Assembly: GCA_003640385.1 (NCBI GenBank)
Contig: RCAB01000005.1
Location: forward strand, 186,001 to 250,000
DNA from: Setaria digitata
Lineage: Eukaryota; Nematoda; Chromadorea; Rhabditida; Setariidae
Direction of reading: 5' to 3'
DNA: 64,000 bases
The notes beneath the pieces are model-generated. The model saw nothing but the letters and a program-made list of their open reading frames with translations. It was not told the origin of the DNA and ran no database searches. The translations under genes were made by a program, and so were the position numbers. Each line of letters begins with the position of its first letter. Position 1 is the first letter of the stretch. Positions 12,937-24,932 of the stretch are shown piece after piece.

Positions 12937-13956
12937 GGGAATACTAATTATTTCAGGATGTCGGGGTTCAATTTCACAATGCTTCAATAATCAAAAAGAA
13001 ATGAGAAACGATTCTAGAATTTAACAATATATCTATAAAAGTTAATTAGAAACCAGCAAAGTAGTAATTGCTGCACTCCTATTAATGTGAACTAAACTTT
13101 GACTATTTTAGCTGATGAAATATTGTCTTTAGTATTGTTATTTAGAAAAATGTACACTGCCAAATACTTCACATGCTCTTCTTTTCACTTTGTTTCAAGT
13201 CATCCATCTCATTCAAACATTTAGGAATCTTAAGATAGCCAAGATTCCCCGTCCTTAATCAAAACTTCATGAAAAAGGACGTCTTCCTCTCTTGCTACCA
13301 GGACAGGAAGTAAATAAAATTACTTTAAGTTTCATAGTTTTAGTTATGTGAATATGCTATGATTGCTGCATTTGCTTTTTTTTTTCACTGGAAGAAAAAT
13401 TTTTCCTGTACAAAAATCTATCAATAAAATATATTCTATTTAGAATTTCTCGTTAACTGGTAATTAACAACTGAAATGCTTTGATAAAAAAAAACGGAAC
13501 TATCTGTGGTAAAGTATACACTGTTTACACAATAAAAAGGGAGACAATGCATCGACAAACTTCGAAATAGCTTACAATACTTATAAATATAATTGTTGAA
13601 TTATTAATTGTTTGCCTATGAAATAAGCTAATATTCATCAGTTCCTTTCTAATCAATGGTAAAATTTAAAAGATATTTGAATTTTTCGGAAGCCACAGGT
13701 AGTCATGGCTGAATCTGTTTTTCAATTATCGATAAAATATGTGTAACCTTCAAACTGGAAACTAAAAAAAAAAGATCATTTTTATCCAGAACTTGATATT
13801 TCCAAAATGAAATCGAGATCAAAGCGCAGCAAAGCGGAAATGGAAAAATAAGTGCTCCAGCAATTCCTACTTTCCAAAGCTTAGCAAAATAAGAAAAATG
13901 AAAAAAAGGCATTAGCAGCATTAGAATTATAGCGAAAAATTGCTAGCTTTTACAGG

Positions 13957-14276
13957 AAAAGCACATGAAATTAGCAGTGGCAGTTGGACTGACAGCACTG
14001 CTTCTAGCACTCCAAGTCGGGAAACAACTCAACTCGGGAAATGCCCACTGGGCACACTTTAAGCACAAATCTTTCCCGTACTCGTACCCATGCTTCTTTT
14101 TGTTTACCATTCGGTTCCCATTTCGATCGTGTAATGTTTGCCTGGAAATGAAACCGTGCAACAGTAATTACATTGCTATAAATGTTGTACCACTTGGAGG
14201 ACAGCCACACTCTCAGTTGCTAAAACTAACACTGCACACAAGAACCAACAATTCGAGATTGACTTCAAAAAAATAA
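13957..14276 (+). CDS. uncertain terminal exon or short secreted ORF
   Basis: After a TTTTACAG acceptor two overlapping frames stay open. One starts at an ATG near 13965, opens with a hydrophobic stretch (KLAVAVGLTALLLALQVG) that looks like a signal or membrane segment, and runs to a TAA at 14276. The other, one base out of step, is Ser/Thr-rich (SSGSWTDSTASSTPSRE), resembles the tail of the upstream RING gene, and ends near 14065. Either could be a 3' exon of the RING gene. I cannot decide and would not assign a function. Confidence 0.25.
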
Positions 14277-14365
14277 AATCTAAATAAATAGTAAAGCTGA
14301 GTGAGATACAATTTCATATTCAGTCGCAGTAGTCTTATTTTTTTAAAGGAAAAGAAAACTGTTAC

Positions 14366-14878
14366 TCACAAAACGATAGTTGGATTCAAAGGCTTGGTGA
14401 AATCTATGATCTGTAGGACTGAGGAAGGTAAACTCGTCGACCTGCCAACAAACACCAACGATTCTCGGCTGGTTAATGGTTGATCGATAATTGTGTTCAT
14501 ACTTTTTTGGGTGCTGCTTCCTGGAAAGGGTACAGACAAATTTAAATTACAATGGGAAAATGCCGCCTGAGACAGTCCCAAATATTATTCTTTAAAAGCT
14601 TACTTACCGATGGTGGTAACCCTGTATTTACCACATGATATGCAGTGATCTGCTTTATCAGGAACTTTCCACTGTTCGGAGTTTTCCAAACGTTTGAAAT
14701 CCTGCATTGTTGACAAATCATTTAGCATTAACCATTCGGTAATATGAGTTCGAAGTTCACAAACAGACATCGAATTTGCCACCGCTGGACTAACGGCTGG
14801 CTTTAGAGTTTGCAAAATCGAACTCAAGTCTTCTTTTGAGAGATCGAATATTGTGGTTGAAGATAACGATTGGGTCAT
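14366..14878 (-). CDS. small unrecognised nematode protein, two exons
   Basis: On the minus strand, exon 14878-14608 joins in phase to exon 14520-14366, giving 141 residues. The start codon follows directly after a TTATTGCAG acceptor; that acceptor may be a trans-splice site or may hide upstream exons. The N-terminal half is predicted helical (DLSKEDLSSILQTL, ELRTHITEWL). A CISCGK motif near residue 80 is the only pair of cysteines. The C-terminal half is Ser/Thr/Pro-rich. Codon use and splice sites (donor GTAAGTAAG, acceptor CCCTTTCCAG) are good. No known domain is recognised. It is convergent with the RING gene upstream. Confidence 0.6.
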
Positions 14879-14899
14879 CTGCAATAAGTTAAACAAAAT

Positions 14900-17800
14900 T
14901 TAAGTTTAAAAAAAACCGAAAAAAGGATATCTTGAAACAATCTAAAGCTTCTCTGCATGACTCCTTTTCCTAAAACAAGTGCTTAATATGTATAGTCATC
15001 AAAGTTTTGATATTTTCGATTCAGCTAAATCCAAGTCTACCACTTCTTTACATTCTACAACTTAAATTATAAATATTACAAAAAAATTTTAATGGCAAAC
15101 TTTATTAGAAAATCTGAGAAACGGCCATTTAGCCGTCGTTTATGGTATCCATTTACTGTTATCAACAGTAAATCTGAAATAAAACTCTAGTCTTACTTCT
15201 ACAGCAGTACTAGACTGAATCGAAGTTAAAATACAATAAATCAACAGAATAACAATGAAAGAGTATGTTTGAAGAAAAAAAAAAAAAATCAGTGTTAAAA
15301 AAAAAAGAGTATGTTTAAAATCAGATCTTAAAATGGAATATTGATTGATTATAGTCCTTCAGATTCAAGCTTAATAAAAGTCTTAGTATGAGCAACTAAA
15401 ACAAAAATGATTAAACTATAAAAAAAAATAAAAAGCTTGTAGAATGCAGTTATGAAAGGATTCTACATCAGTCGACATAAGGCACAAATATGATCTAAGT
15501 CATGAAGTCAAGAAGTTAGCGTAAGACTAAACTTACTAATAACAGCTAGGGAAATGAACTTATTCATTTATAGCTCACTTATCTTATCTAATCGAAAAAA
15601 AATCAACAAAAGTTAGTAAGATCTATTCTAAATGAAACATTAACAAATCTTCTAGCTTTTGAACATGTATGAAACACATCGCCAAAAAAGACTAAAAGTC
15701 TCTCAAAAAAGACGAGAATAAGTACATTATTAAAGAATCAATCAATAATGGCATACTTTAATTACTGGACTAATTTTATTTCCAATTAGGCAACATTTTC
15801 CCTACAGAATATCAGCAGAAACGGTAGATGCCTTAAACTTGGCAATTTTTTTTGAATGGAATAAGCCTGAGAGACAGAATCGATAACTTCTGATAGAACA
15901 AAAAAGGCACAGAAGCATTCAGAAACTTTTCTCTCTGCCTTCCCTTCAATAATCGTTACTATGGAGAGATTGGTTCGATTCCTCAGAAACATGCCATGTG
16001 CTATATAGACTCGTTCCCAAAATCAGCAAGGGATGGATTGAATTTCTCAACACTGAAAACGAGACAGGCGATAGATTGACACAGTTACCGATTGTATAGA
16101 TTAGAATACAGGTTTACTGATCATCCGGAATCTGTTTATGGGGCAATATACCCGTTATAGGTAAGTGCACACAATTAGGTATAGTCATAAAAAACGAACA
16201 ATTCCCGAATTTAGAAGTCCAATGGGTGATTTAAATTCATTGAAGTGGAAGGACTGCAATTAAAAATTTCAGAGTGAGAAATAAAAAGGACGTCATCTAC
16301 GTAGGACAAGTTCTGTCACATGATAACAATTACATGTTATAGGAATCACTAATTAATGGGCTTTGGTAAATACACCTCATGGGATATAGAATTTAGAAAA
16401 CTTTCACTTACTGGTTATTTCTTTTAAAATTCTGATATGGTTAATACTTGAAAGTTAGGTGATAGCATGAAAACAGAACAGGAAGCCGATATTACACTAT
16501 TCTCAAACTAATCGATTATCCACACAGTATGGTGAAAAAACTCAGTTATTAAGAGAAAATCTTGAAATAGAATGTTCCAAAGCGTTGCAAATGGAAATGG
16601 TCAGATTTCCTCTCATTGTCAAATTTCCGATAATTAGTAGCAGTAACGTTTGTAATAATGAGACTGGCTTGAAGGAGACTACACTGAATGCAAACTACAA
16701 GTTCATCCTTCTTGAGCCAACAATAACGACAGGCCTAGGCAGCATATGGGTTTGAATTGGGCCTGTCAATCAGCTATCTCTTTCCTCGCAGGACTGCCGC
16801 TAATCAAGCAAGAAGAATATAGACATATCTTTCGAATTACACATTGATTGGCCCATTGTTTATGTGTTTAATATTGAAATTGATGATAAGCGATCATCGA
16901 AAAATAACAAGATTTTACTTCTTTATAATAAAGGCGCCAGTAAGTTTGAAGGTATGTGAAAAGCCATCATCGGTTTACGTGAAGGGCTCACATAGCGCTG
17001 AGGTGAACTGTTAAATACTGATACCTTTGAAAATTGCTCATGAAAACTTTTCTTCAACCACAAATTTTTCTCAGTAAGTTGCATATTTAGAAATTTTTCA
17101 CAAAAAAAAAACAAAAATTGAAAATTTTATTGAAAATATCAACAGCTCTCTTGCAGAGATTACGACAAAGGAATTGATGAGAAAAGGGACGTAGGAAGAT
17201 GAAATGACTTTCTAGCTTATTTTTGATGTGCTAGTAGGTAATAGTGACCGCCTATCTTCCATACTACATTCAAAAAGAAAAAACGATGAAATTCAATCTG
17301 AGTAAACAAATCTATTTAAATTAATCAGAAACCAATAAGGATGAAATGAACAGCAGCAAAGACATCCATACTTCGCAGAGACGAGAAAGGATATAGTGAT
17401 TTAAAATTTTTTTTTTGGGATTTACTAGCTCCATTGTTGCCGTTACTAGAGAGATGAAAAGGCATATTCCAATTCAAGAGAAATTCCTTAAACTTAAGTC
17501 TAAAAATTTAACGAAATATTCTCACATTACGCTCGCAGAGTAAGAAGCAGTCCCTTCCTGTGTAAGTTATCGTTGAAACTTAGAAAACTTTTAATGAAGT
17601 CCTAGTCCCTTACAAAAAAAAAGCTTCCACCAAGGCGAAGATATAAGTTGCCTATGGCAAACATTTTCCCTCAGCACGAAATCAAACCAAAACCATTCCT
17701 TATAGGTCCCACCAATCTGAATTGAAACTTGGTCTTTCCAGAAAACTGAATTCAGTTCCTTAAAGTAACAGATCCCCTCAGACTTACTGTCTTTTTCTTA

Positions 17801-18315
17801 TTTTTCGCAATCGCGAAGGATGATGCGATATCTAAACTGAGAGCCACCGAAATGATGGAACTTTAGGAAATGAAGTGCTTTACGGTGATTCTATTTCACA
17901 TTAAGGAAAAAAACGTCTTCATGCACCTTTTATGAAGTGAAGTATTCATTTATTCTGAAAATTTCTTAAAATATGAGTAAAATATAAAGCAATGATAATT
18001 TCTGAAATACCATAAATATGATAAGCAAAACATTTCATACCCCCTTGGAGCAAAAACTAATCAAAGTACGATCGGTATGTTTTTAAGGTTCATATTTTCA
18101 AATTTTAATTTATCTAATAACTACACCCTTGTTTATTATTATTCATTTCTCACCTCCTAAAAACAATTAAAAAAGCATGAGATTAAAATCGAAGGAACCT
18201 ACTATTTAGAAACAAGAAGCAGTGAAAGGTATATGGAAAAAAAAAATGATCACATAATAGATAATCGATTAATTTATGACGAGATACATTGAATAGAAAT
18301 CTTTTTTAGCACTTT
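14900..18315. other. long gene-free stretch
   Basis: About 3.4 kb of AT-rich sequence with frequent stops on all frames and several A-runs. The only open frames (15786-15992 and 16923-17114, minus) have no support. It probably includes the 3' flank of mlc-4 and the upstream region of the small gene at 14.9 kb. Confidence 0.5.
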
Positions 18316-19888
18316 TTAGTTAGCGTCATCCTTATCTTTCGTGCCGTGTTTCAACATTCGAGTGAATTCGACATAATCAAACATACCGTTTCTAATTGGT
18401 GCATCGCGGAATAATTCATCCACCTGTATAAAAAAAAACTATGAATCATCATTTGAGATACACCAACAGATAAATAGGGACGCAATTTAGTTCCTTCTTT
18501 ATATGCTGCTAACAAATTAACATGTATTTGACTAACGAAAACAAGTAACAACAAGATAATTTTCACCATACAAGTTGCTGCCTTAGCATACTAACTAACA
18601 ATATCTAAGAATAAATATATGACTTCATCCCTAATCACTGATCGATTTTGAGCTCTCAAATCTTGCTTAATAGTCGCCTATCAAACCTGGAGTAGAAAGA
18701 GAAAAACAATCGACATGCACCAGAAACTCACAAAGAACACAACCTGTAATTCAAGCTATAATATCTTTCACTAATGGTAATTGGTAGTATAGAATGTTTT
18801 AATCTTTAAATAAGCAATCACAAAAACTTGATAATCACTTGCTCATCAGTGTAACGGTCACCCATTGTTGTTAGTAGTTCCCGAAGACGATCCTCGTTCA
18901 AAAAACCGCTGTTATCTACGTCAAAACATTGAAAGGCGTTCTTGATCACCTAAAAAAATTATCCCGAAGCAGTTACTAATTGAAGGATATTTTTTGCCAG
19001 AAAGTTCCTCCAAATCTGTGGAATGACTTACTATTACTGAAAGATAAAGCAAAAATCGATACGAACATATCGTACTGTAAATATTTCTAAATAAGCAGCT
19101 AAACAGCATGATAAATGCAAACACTCAACTAAACCGCCAAATAACAAATAATAATATGGCGGAAGGAAAGCAAAGAAATTTAATGTTTTGCGAACTGCAA
19201 CCTCTTCTGGATCTGTTCCAGTCAACTTCTCACCAAACAGTGTAAGAAACATTGTAAAATTGATCGGTCCTGGGGCTTCATTGATCATTTTTTCCAGAAA
19301 TTCTTCATTAACTTCTTTTCCTGATGAGCAACTTTTTGTCAGAGCTGCACGATAGTAAAAAGAAAACCACTAAGTATCAAAAAGTAATATTTCAAAAACT
19401 CATACATATATATTGCTAAAGAAACGAACCAAGAGAAGCAAACATATCTTGCAAATCTTGGACGTCTATGAAACCATCACGATTCTGATCGATCATATTG
19501 AAAGCTTCTTTGAATTCCTAAGAAAATTCGCAAGTAAAATTCTCGTTCTTTGATAAATGAATAATAACCTTAAAGTAACAGCAAAAACAGAAATGACGAT
19601 AGTTACAGTTTTTAGTAACTAAAGCAGCAGGCGACATATGAATTTATGAAAACATCAATGAAAATCATCTACTATTAAAGCATAACTCCATATGACAGTT
19701 GGAATTTAATCGAAATACATAAGAGATAAAAGGGTAAGTTACAACTCAAAGCAAAAACTGTCGGTTTCAATAAAAGAGATTGCTGATTTAATGGTCACCT
19801 GTATTTGGGCCTGATCGAACATGGCAAAAACATTGCTGGTTGCACGTTGTGGACGAGGTCGTCGATTCAGCGTTTTTCTTGATGCCAT
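18316..19888 (-). CDS. mlc-4: non-muscle myosin II regulatory light chain
   Basis: Binds the neck of non-muscle myosin II and switches it on when phosphorylated, driving cytokinesis and epidermal contraction. Minus-strand exons: 19888-19799, 19517-19430, 19320-19202, 18949-18839, 18423-18316; 171 residues, the family's usual length. The activation site is intact: [10 protein letters not shown], with Thr17-Ser18 preceded by the basic residues that ROCK/MLCK-type kinases need. EF-hand 1 ([12 protein letters not shown], residues 40-51) has a full calcium loop. [29 protein letters not shown] and ending [16 protein letters not shown] are hallmarks of smooth/non-muscle rather than striated light chains. 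The start is the only ATG that precedes the basic N-terminal tail. The family assignment is secure; the C. elegans name is by resemblance. Confidence 0.95.
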
Positions 19889-21429
19889 CGGTGATTATAC
19901 AAGCTACACAGTTGGTTAACAAGTAGAATTTTTCTGATAAAGCGATAAGACGCGCAACCAATGTATCATGAGAAGCAAGATGAACGAAGAGCTGAGAGTG
20001 CTTCATGCCAAAGGATAACAGCTTACAAAGATTTCTGAGAGAACCATCAAACTCTAGTCTACGTTATTAGTCATGTTAGCTTCGTCATGTGCTGCACTAA
20101 AATAACTGAAGGAAAGTATTAGCAAATTTTTTACGTTTATTTTCAGACTCATAAGAAAGAGAATATTAGTGGTGAGTATAAATAGTGAATACGTAATGTT
20201 GCATGTAAAATACATCACTTAACCCTGATTTAGAAAATGGGAAAAAATATCGTAGAAACCGGAAGCCCACCCAACCCAAGAAAAACACATACAGACGACT
20301 AAAGAACCAACCCGTCACGGCCAAGCACACCTCATTGCAGCACTGGATCAATATGAAATTGTTTAGTTTCACACTAGTAGGTTGAAAGATCGAAAGCATT
20401 GGACTCTCTCCGAAAGAAGCTGCTTGAGTTCATGCAAATGTTGAAAGAGGTCTTTAGACAGAACTGGAACTTTGTGATTCATATTAATCTGATGAATTTG
20501 GGAAGCCAGAAACTGCCGATAGGCTGGAAATTAAATGGGGTTACTACCGTTGATTCAGTACAGTCTAATGCTTTGCTAGCTTCGAGTGTTCGCGAAATGA
20601 GATATTCATCTGGATTTTAAGAATAAGCTAGGAATAAGTCTGTTGAATTCTTCAACAAACGAGGCGAAAAATGCAGATGAGAATTAAAATCGCTAATTTA
20701 TCACCGCTGTTTAGCTAAATATCACGACCGGGAGTTTTGCTGCTTAGGAAGTACTTGCCAAATGAAGTCCTGGAAAAGAAGAACGGACGATTATCAAATG
20801 ATAAATGAGTGGTGTAAATGAAATCTAAAAACGATTATTCGTTATTACTTCACATAAGTTGCTGTTTCTGGCTAAAAATTAATTACTCAATAGCCTACTC
20901 TTAGAAAACAGTTTGAGAGGAAGAAGCAAGGAATAAATCTGATAGATGCCAGTTGTTCAGCATCAGTTGTTCATCATTTCACTTAACGTCTTTCTTGTAG
21001 TTTTCCATTAGGTTGGCTTCATGAAAGCACTTAGTTTCTGACACCAATACAATGCCTCATTAAATTCGATTTATGTGCAGAATTTCCACTTTCCATCAGT
21101 TAATTAGCATTTAAAACACAAAATGTGACAGTATTTTAGTTTATTCCCAATGACATCTACAACATGTGACAACTTCGACGTCGAGAAGATTCGGAATCTC
21201 GACTTCCTGATTCGAAGTCTTTTTTTAAGAGTAACGTCCTTGGCCTTTGATTAATTAAAATTAATTCTTTAGGATCAAAACTTCGGAGGTTACGAGGAGA
21301 ATCACAGCTTGGAAGTTGAGGAGTTTAGCTGACTGCAAATTGCATCACAATTTTTTATAGCCTTATCGGACTTTATAAACATTTTTAAATCGTAGAACCT
21401 AAAAGTTACAGGAAATTCGACTATTCACT
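19889..21429. other. gene-free stretch between mlc-4 and the FAR-like pair
   Basis: About 1.5 kb shared upstream region of two divergent transcription units. Open frames at 20166-20399 (-) and 20399-20620 (+) show no splice or domain support. Confidence 0.45.
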
Positions 21430-22754
21430 ATGGTTATAAAATTTTCCTTCTGCGTTATTTTTTGTATATCTAATATGGCACTGGAAACTCACAGTACCAT
21501 AATGGATTCTAATAATCATGTTCTTCAAAAGGATAGTGTCCATGGAGATAAGTTTTTCTCTTGTCACTAATTATAAGGCAATCTTTTTTGGTGTCTGTCT
21601 TTCATCAGTGCATATTTAAATGGTAGTGTACTCTTTTCTGACATTTCTTTAAAAGAATTTTCCATTAAAAATTTAGCCGTAAGAATAACATTTTTCAGAG
21701 TCAGTACAACAAGAATTGAAGATCTTCTACAACAGTTTGAATGCGGAGGAAAAAGAACAGCTGAAAAAATTTGCTAAAACAAATGCTGCAAACTTCTCGT
21801 TTACCGATGGACAATTTTTAGAAGGTCTTAAGGTGAAAATTTTATTTTTTATGGTAAGGAAGTTTGTAAGATTTTCTTCAGTGAATATGGTATGATAATT
21901 CTTCGGAGGAGTAAACTGTTACGAGGATACTTTTCTATTCAAGATCGTTCTGGTGATTCTTAACAGGTAAAGCATGTTTACCACTGATATCAAACTGAAA
22001 CTATTTCAGAATGAAGCAGTAGGACTTTTTGATAAGTTAACTGATTTGAGGGATGTAATCAACAACAAATTGGATGGCATGCAACCAGAAAGTCGACTTT
22101 TCATTGAAAATGTGATTTTTCAAAATTCTGTCGCGTTTCATGCATATTTGGAACTTGAAAAATTTTATGAATGCAATAATTTCTTTTTATACTAAAAGCT
22201 TACAGGTATTGCGACGATTTTTAGCAGCTTTCAGTCAGGATGGGATAATGAATATTCTCAAGTCGTTGAAAGGGTTCGGGAAGGATACTATTGAGATATT
22301 TGATGGGCTATCAAAACCAGTTCAAAGCGACATTCTCAATGCATTTCCCGTCATTGGCTCATATGTTACAAGTAATATTCCCTCTCTTCTTCATCCACAT
22401 TCTTCTTTCGTATTTTGATAGCTGGCAGAACTGTATTCATCATTTTTAGGCGATATTGCTCGTTTAATATTGAAAAAGATAGCTGAATTGGATTTAATTT
22501 CGAAAACATCACCTTCAATTTCAACAGTTGGTCAGAAGCAGGACAGTTCAGAAAAACCGTTGCCCGACACATCAGGGCATCATTTTCCTGACCATGACCC
22601 AGAACCAATCGAGCTTGAAGGCCCAGGGCATTCTGACCCGGAACCAATGCATTATACTCCTGAAAGAAAAAAGGGATTTGTATCATCTACCGTGTATCCG
22701 CTTATCGATGGTGAAGAAATGCTGTCCATCAAAAAGGTTCTAAACAACAAATAA
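21430..22754 (+). CDS. FAR-like (fatty-acid/retinol-binding) secreted protein 1 with acidic His/Pro tail
   Basis: Nematode FAR proteins are secreted helical carriers of fatty acids and retinol. Exons: 21430-21535 (donor tentative), 21699-21832, 22010-22111, 22206-22371, 22450-22754; about 270 residues. The N-terminus (MVIKFSFCVIFCISNMALET) is a likely signal peptide. Family pattern: LKIFYNSLNAEEKEQLKKFA, LEGLK, then NEAVGLFDKLTDLRDVINNKL with MQPESR, then LSKPVQSDILNAFPVIGSYV, matching the LT-EDK, KIDSLKPEAK and LS-FP-I blocks of FAR proteins. The last exon adds about 100 residues not found in ordinary FARs (about 180 aa), including DHDPEPIELEGPGHSDPEPM. Exon phases match those of the downstream copy, indicating tandem duplication. 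Ligand binding is inferred from the family. Confidence 0.7.
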
Positions 22755-22845
22755 AACTTTCTCTCTTGTGATCTTTGAACTATTTTTAGCATCATGAAGC
22801 AATTAATGGCACCAGGTATCTGAAACGCTTTTGATAAGTACTTAA

Positions 22846-23085
22846 GTGTTGGCAACTCTTGATAAAGGTTCCGTTATAAATAAGCTTATACACTTAATTC
22901 ATCATGCACTTGAGGTTTCTATTAAGCCAATATTAATTAGTATCATTTCTTCAAATCCAGCCAGTTTCATTCCAAACATAAATATGAAGAATATTATGGA
23001 AATCGGTTTTACAACTCGTTTGTTAGACAAAAAGCAAACAGACAGCAAATTGGAGAGTGGATATTATAAGTTGAAATATGGATGA
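22846..23085 (+). other. short open frame just downstream of FAR-like 1, status unclear
   Basis: An 80-codon frame rich in Ile, Leu and Asn follows the FAR-like 1 stop by about 90 nt. A small acceptor-donor bounded piece (CATCATGAAGCAATTAATGG) near 22790-22817 lies between. It could be an alternative 3' exon of FAR-like 1, a decayed copy, or noise. There is no recognisable domain. Confidence 0.2.
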
Positions 23086-23584
23086 CAATTGCTCATAACT
23101 TTGAGACATACCGGGACACGCTTCAGTGTATTGATGGTTACAACTGGCGGTCTAACTATAGATAGATTGTAAATTAATGTCATTTTCAAACTATTTTTAT
23201 TTCCGACTGGTTCGTTAACTTTTAAATTATGGAGGCCCATAATTTCAACCAAAAGGCATATCAAAATGTGGAATAGCCCCTAATATATCACCCTTTGGAA
23301 ACGAGCTGTTCTAAAACTTCCTCAGCACTACGGACTAATTCCTAAAAGCCACATTCAAACGGCGGCTAGTTCAAAGCATTTCTTTAGCTGCTAAATGGCA
23401 TTATTTGTGTTCACCGACAAAAAGGATCCAAATTTTGGGATCCAATTTACAGAGCAGCAAAAGAAGCATCCGTTCGTCGGCCTGTGCTGTGCTTGGCGTT
23501 TCACTACAACTTCCTTGCTTGTTGCCTTTTTTGATTTACTAACTTCACTGGTGAAACTTTACAAAACTTTTGGAATCTGACGGA

Positions 23585-24932
23585 ATGTTACGCTATCGCT
23601 GCATAGTATCCCTGATACTGCTCTGCTGCATGAAGCTATCGACATCAAGATCGGCTGCTAAGCTTGTCTCCAATCGAACGGATATCACTTCTTTGGCTAT
23701 CGAATTACTCGGTTAGTTGTACAGTTCAAATCCATTTTCCAACTGTTTGGTTGGATTTTCTGAACTTTCTAACTTCATTTTTCTATTCAAAAGGTTATTA
23801 AGATTCTACTTTTTGCACGTTTCGACTCAGAAAGTGATCTACAGGTGTAGCTATGACCGATGCGACGAAATACATTTATAGATTTCGTAACCAAATAAAA
23901 AGCATTCAGTTAGAGGATTTACCTGTAATACTTCACCATACCTGGGGTCAGTGAAACTGAACGGAGCAACTGTGAAATGTACTTATTTTCAAAAGAAGAC
24001 TACGCAATGAATTATATACTTCAGGGAATCTTGGTGAGAAGGAATTTATCACACAATTTTAGAATTTATTCCATCCAGTCTATTAACATTTTTTGGCGAT
24101 CTGAACGATACGGATCGAAGTGCTCTTCTCGAACTGACTAAAAATATTTCTCGAAGTCGGTTAACAGCTGATACTGAAAAGGAGTTTCTAGAAGGGTTGA
24201 AAGTTAGTCTTTTTATTTTGTACATACTCCTATCTTCAGTTCCGACCAATTCACTAAACTGTGCAATATTCTGTCATACTGCAGCAAATATTTTATTCTC
24301 GTGAAATTTAAGAATTTCCTTTTCTGCAGCGGAAAAGCGAGAATGCTTATCAGAAAGTGATGGGAGTACAGAATTATTTGTCGCACAAAATTGAACGTTT
24401 AAAGGCCGAAAGCAAAAGCTTCACTAAAAAAGTTAGCATTGCTTAATTAGTCAAATTGCTAGTACAGAATTGTTTTTCCCATTGTTTGTTATAGAAAGGC
24501 AGTGCAAAATTGTAGTACTTTTACTTCAGGTTAGCGATAAATATATCGCACTCTTCACAAATCCGCAAACTGCCCCTAAAGGAACATTCATGAAAATGAA
24601 GTCATTCGTAAATGAGACGTTCAAAATATATGATCAGTTGAGTGAAGTGGCAAAGAACGATTTGAAATTGGCATTTCCGGAAATAGCTCAGCTTATTACA
24701 AGTATATTATCATAATTAAGCACTATTAGATCATCATATTTGAAGTCTGATTCAAAAGGAATGGCGTTATTTGTTAATGAGGAGGAATTTTATCAGACTT
24801 GAGAGAAAATGTCTGTGCTTAAGAAATCTTTTAGATCCACGATTTCGGGATTATGTGAAGCGTGTTTTCGATAGTACTGATGTGAAAAGAGCATTCAATC
24901 GGGCGGATAGAATGATCAACCCAAAGCAGTAG
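23585..24932 (+). CDS. FAR-like (fatty-acid/retinol-binding) secreted protein 2
   Basis: Second of a tandem pair. Exons: 23585-23711, 23845-23946, 24063-24202, 24330-24431, 24530-24701, 24835-24932; 246 residues, all joins in phase. A signal peptide is clear (MLRYRCIVSLILLCCMKLST). The FAR core starts at EFIPSSLLTFFGDLNDTDRS, which parallels the EFIPEEV-FY--LTEED block of classical FARs. It continues with NAYQKVMGVQNYLSHKIERL and KAESKS, then KIYDQLSEVAKNDLKLAFPE and IAQLIT. The exon 4 length (102 nt) equals that of the matching exon in copy 1. The last exon adds a basic tail (DYVKRVFDSTDVKRAFNRAD) and replaces an early in-frame stop reached by reading through the donor at 24702. Relative to typical FARs it has an extra 34-residue exon (23845-23946) between signal peptide and core. 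Sequence identity to copy 1 is low, so the duplication is old. Confidence 0.72.

Noticed and set aside
20399..20620. 73-codon plus-strand frame (MDSLRKKLLEFMQML...)
   Set aside because: Looks mildly protein-like at the start but has no partner exon, no acceptor before the ATG and no domain.
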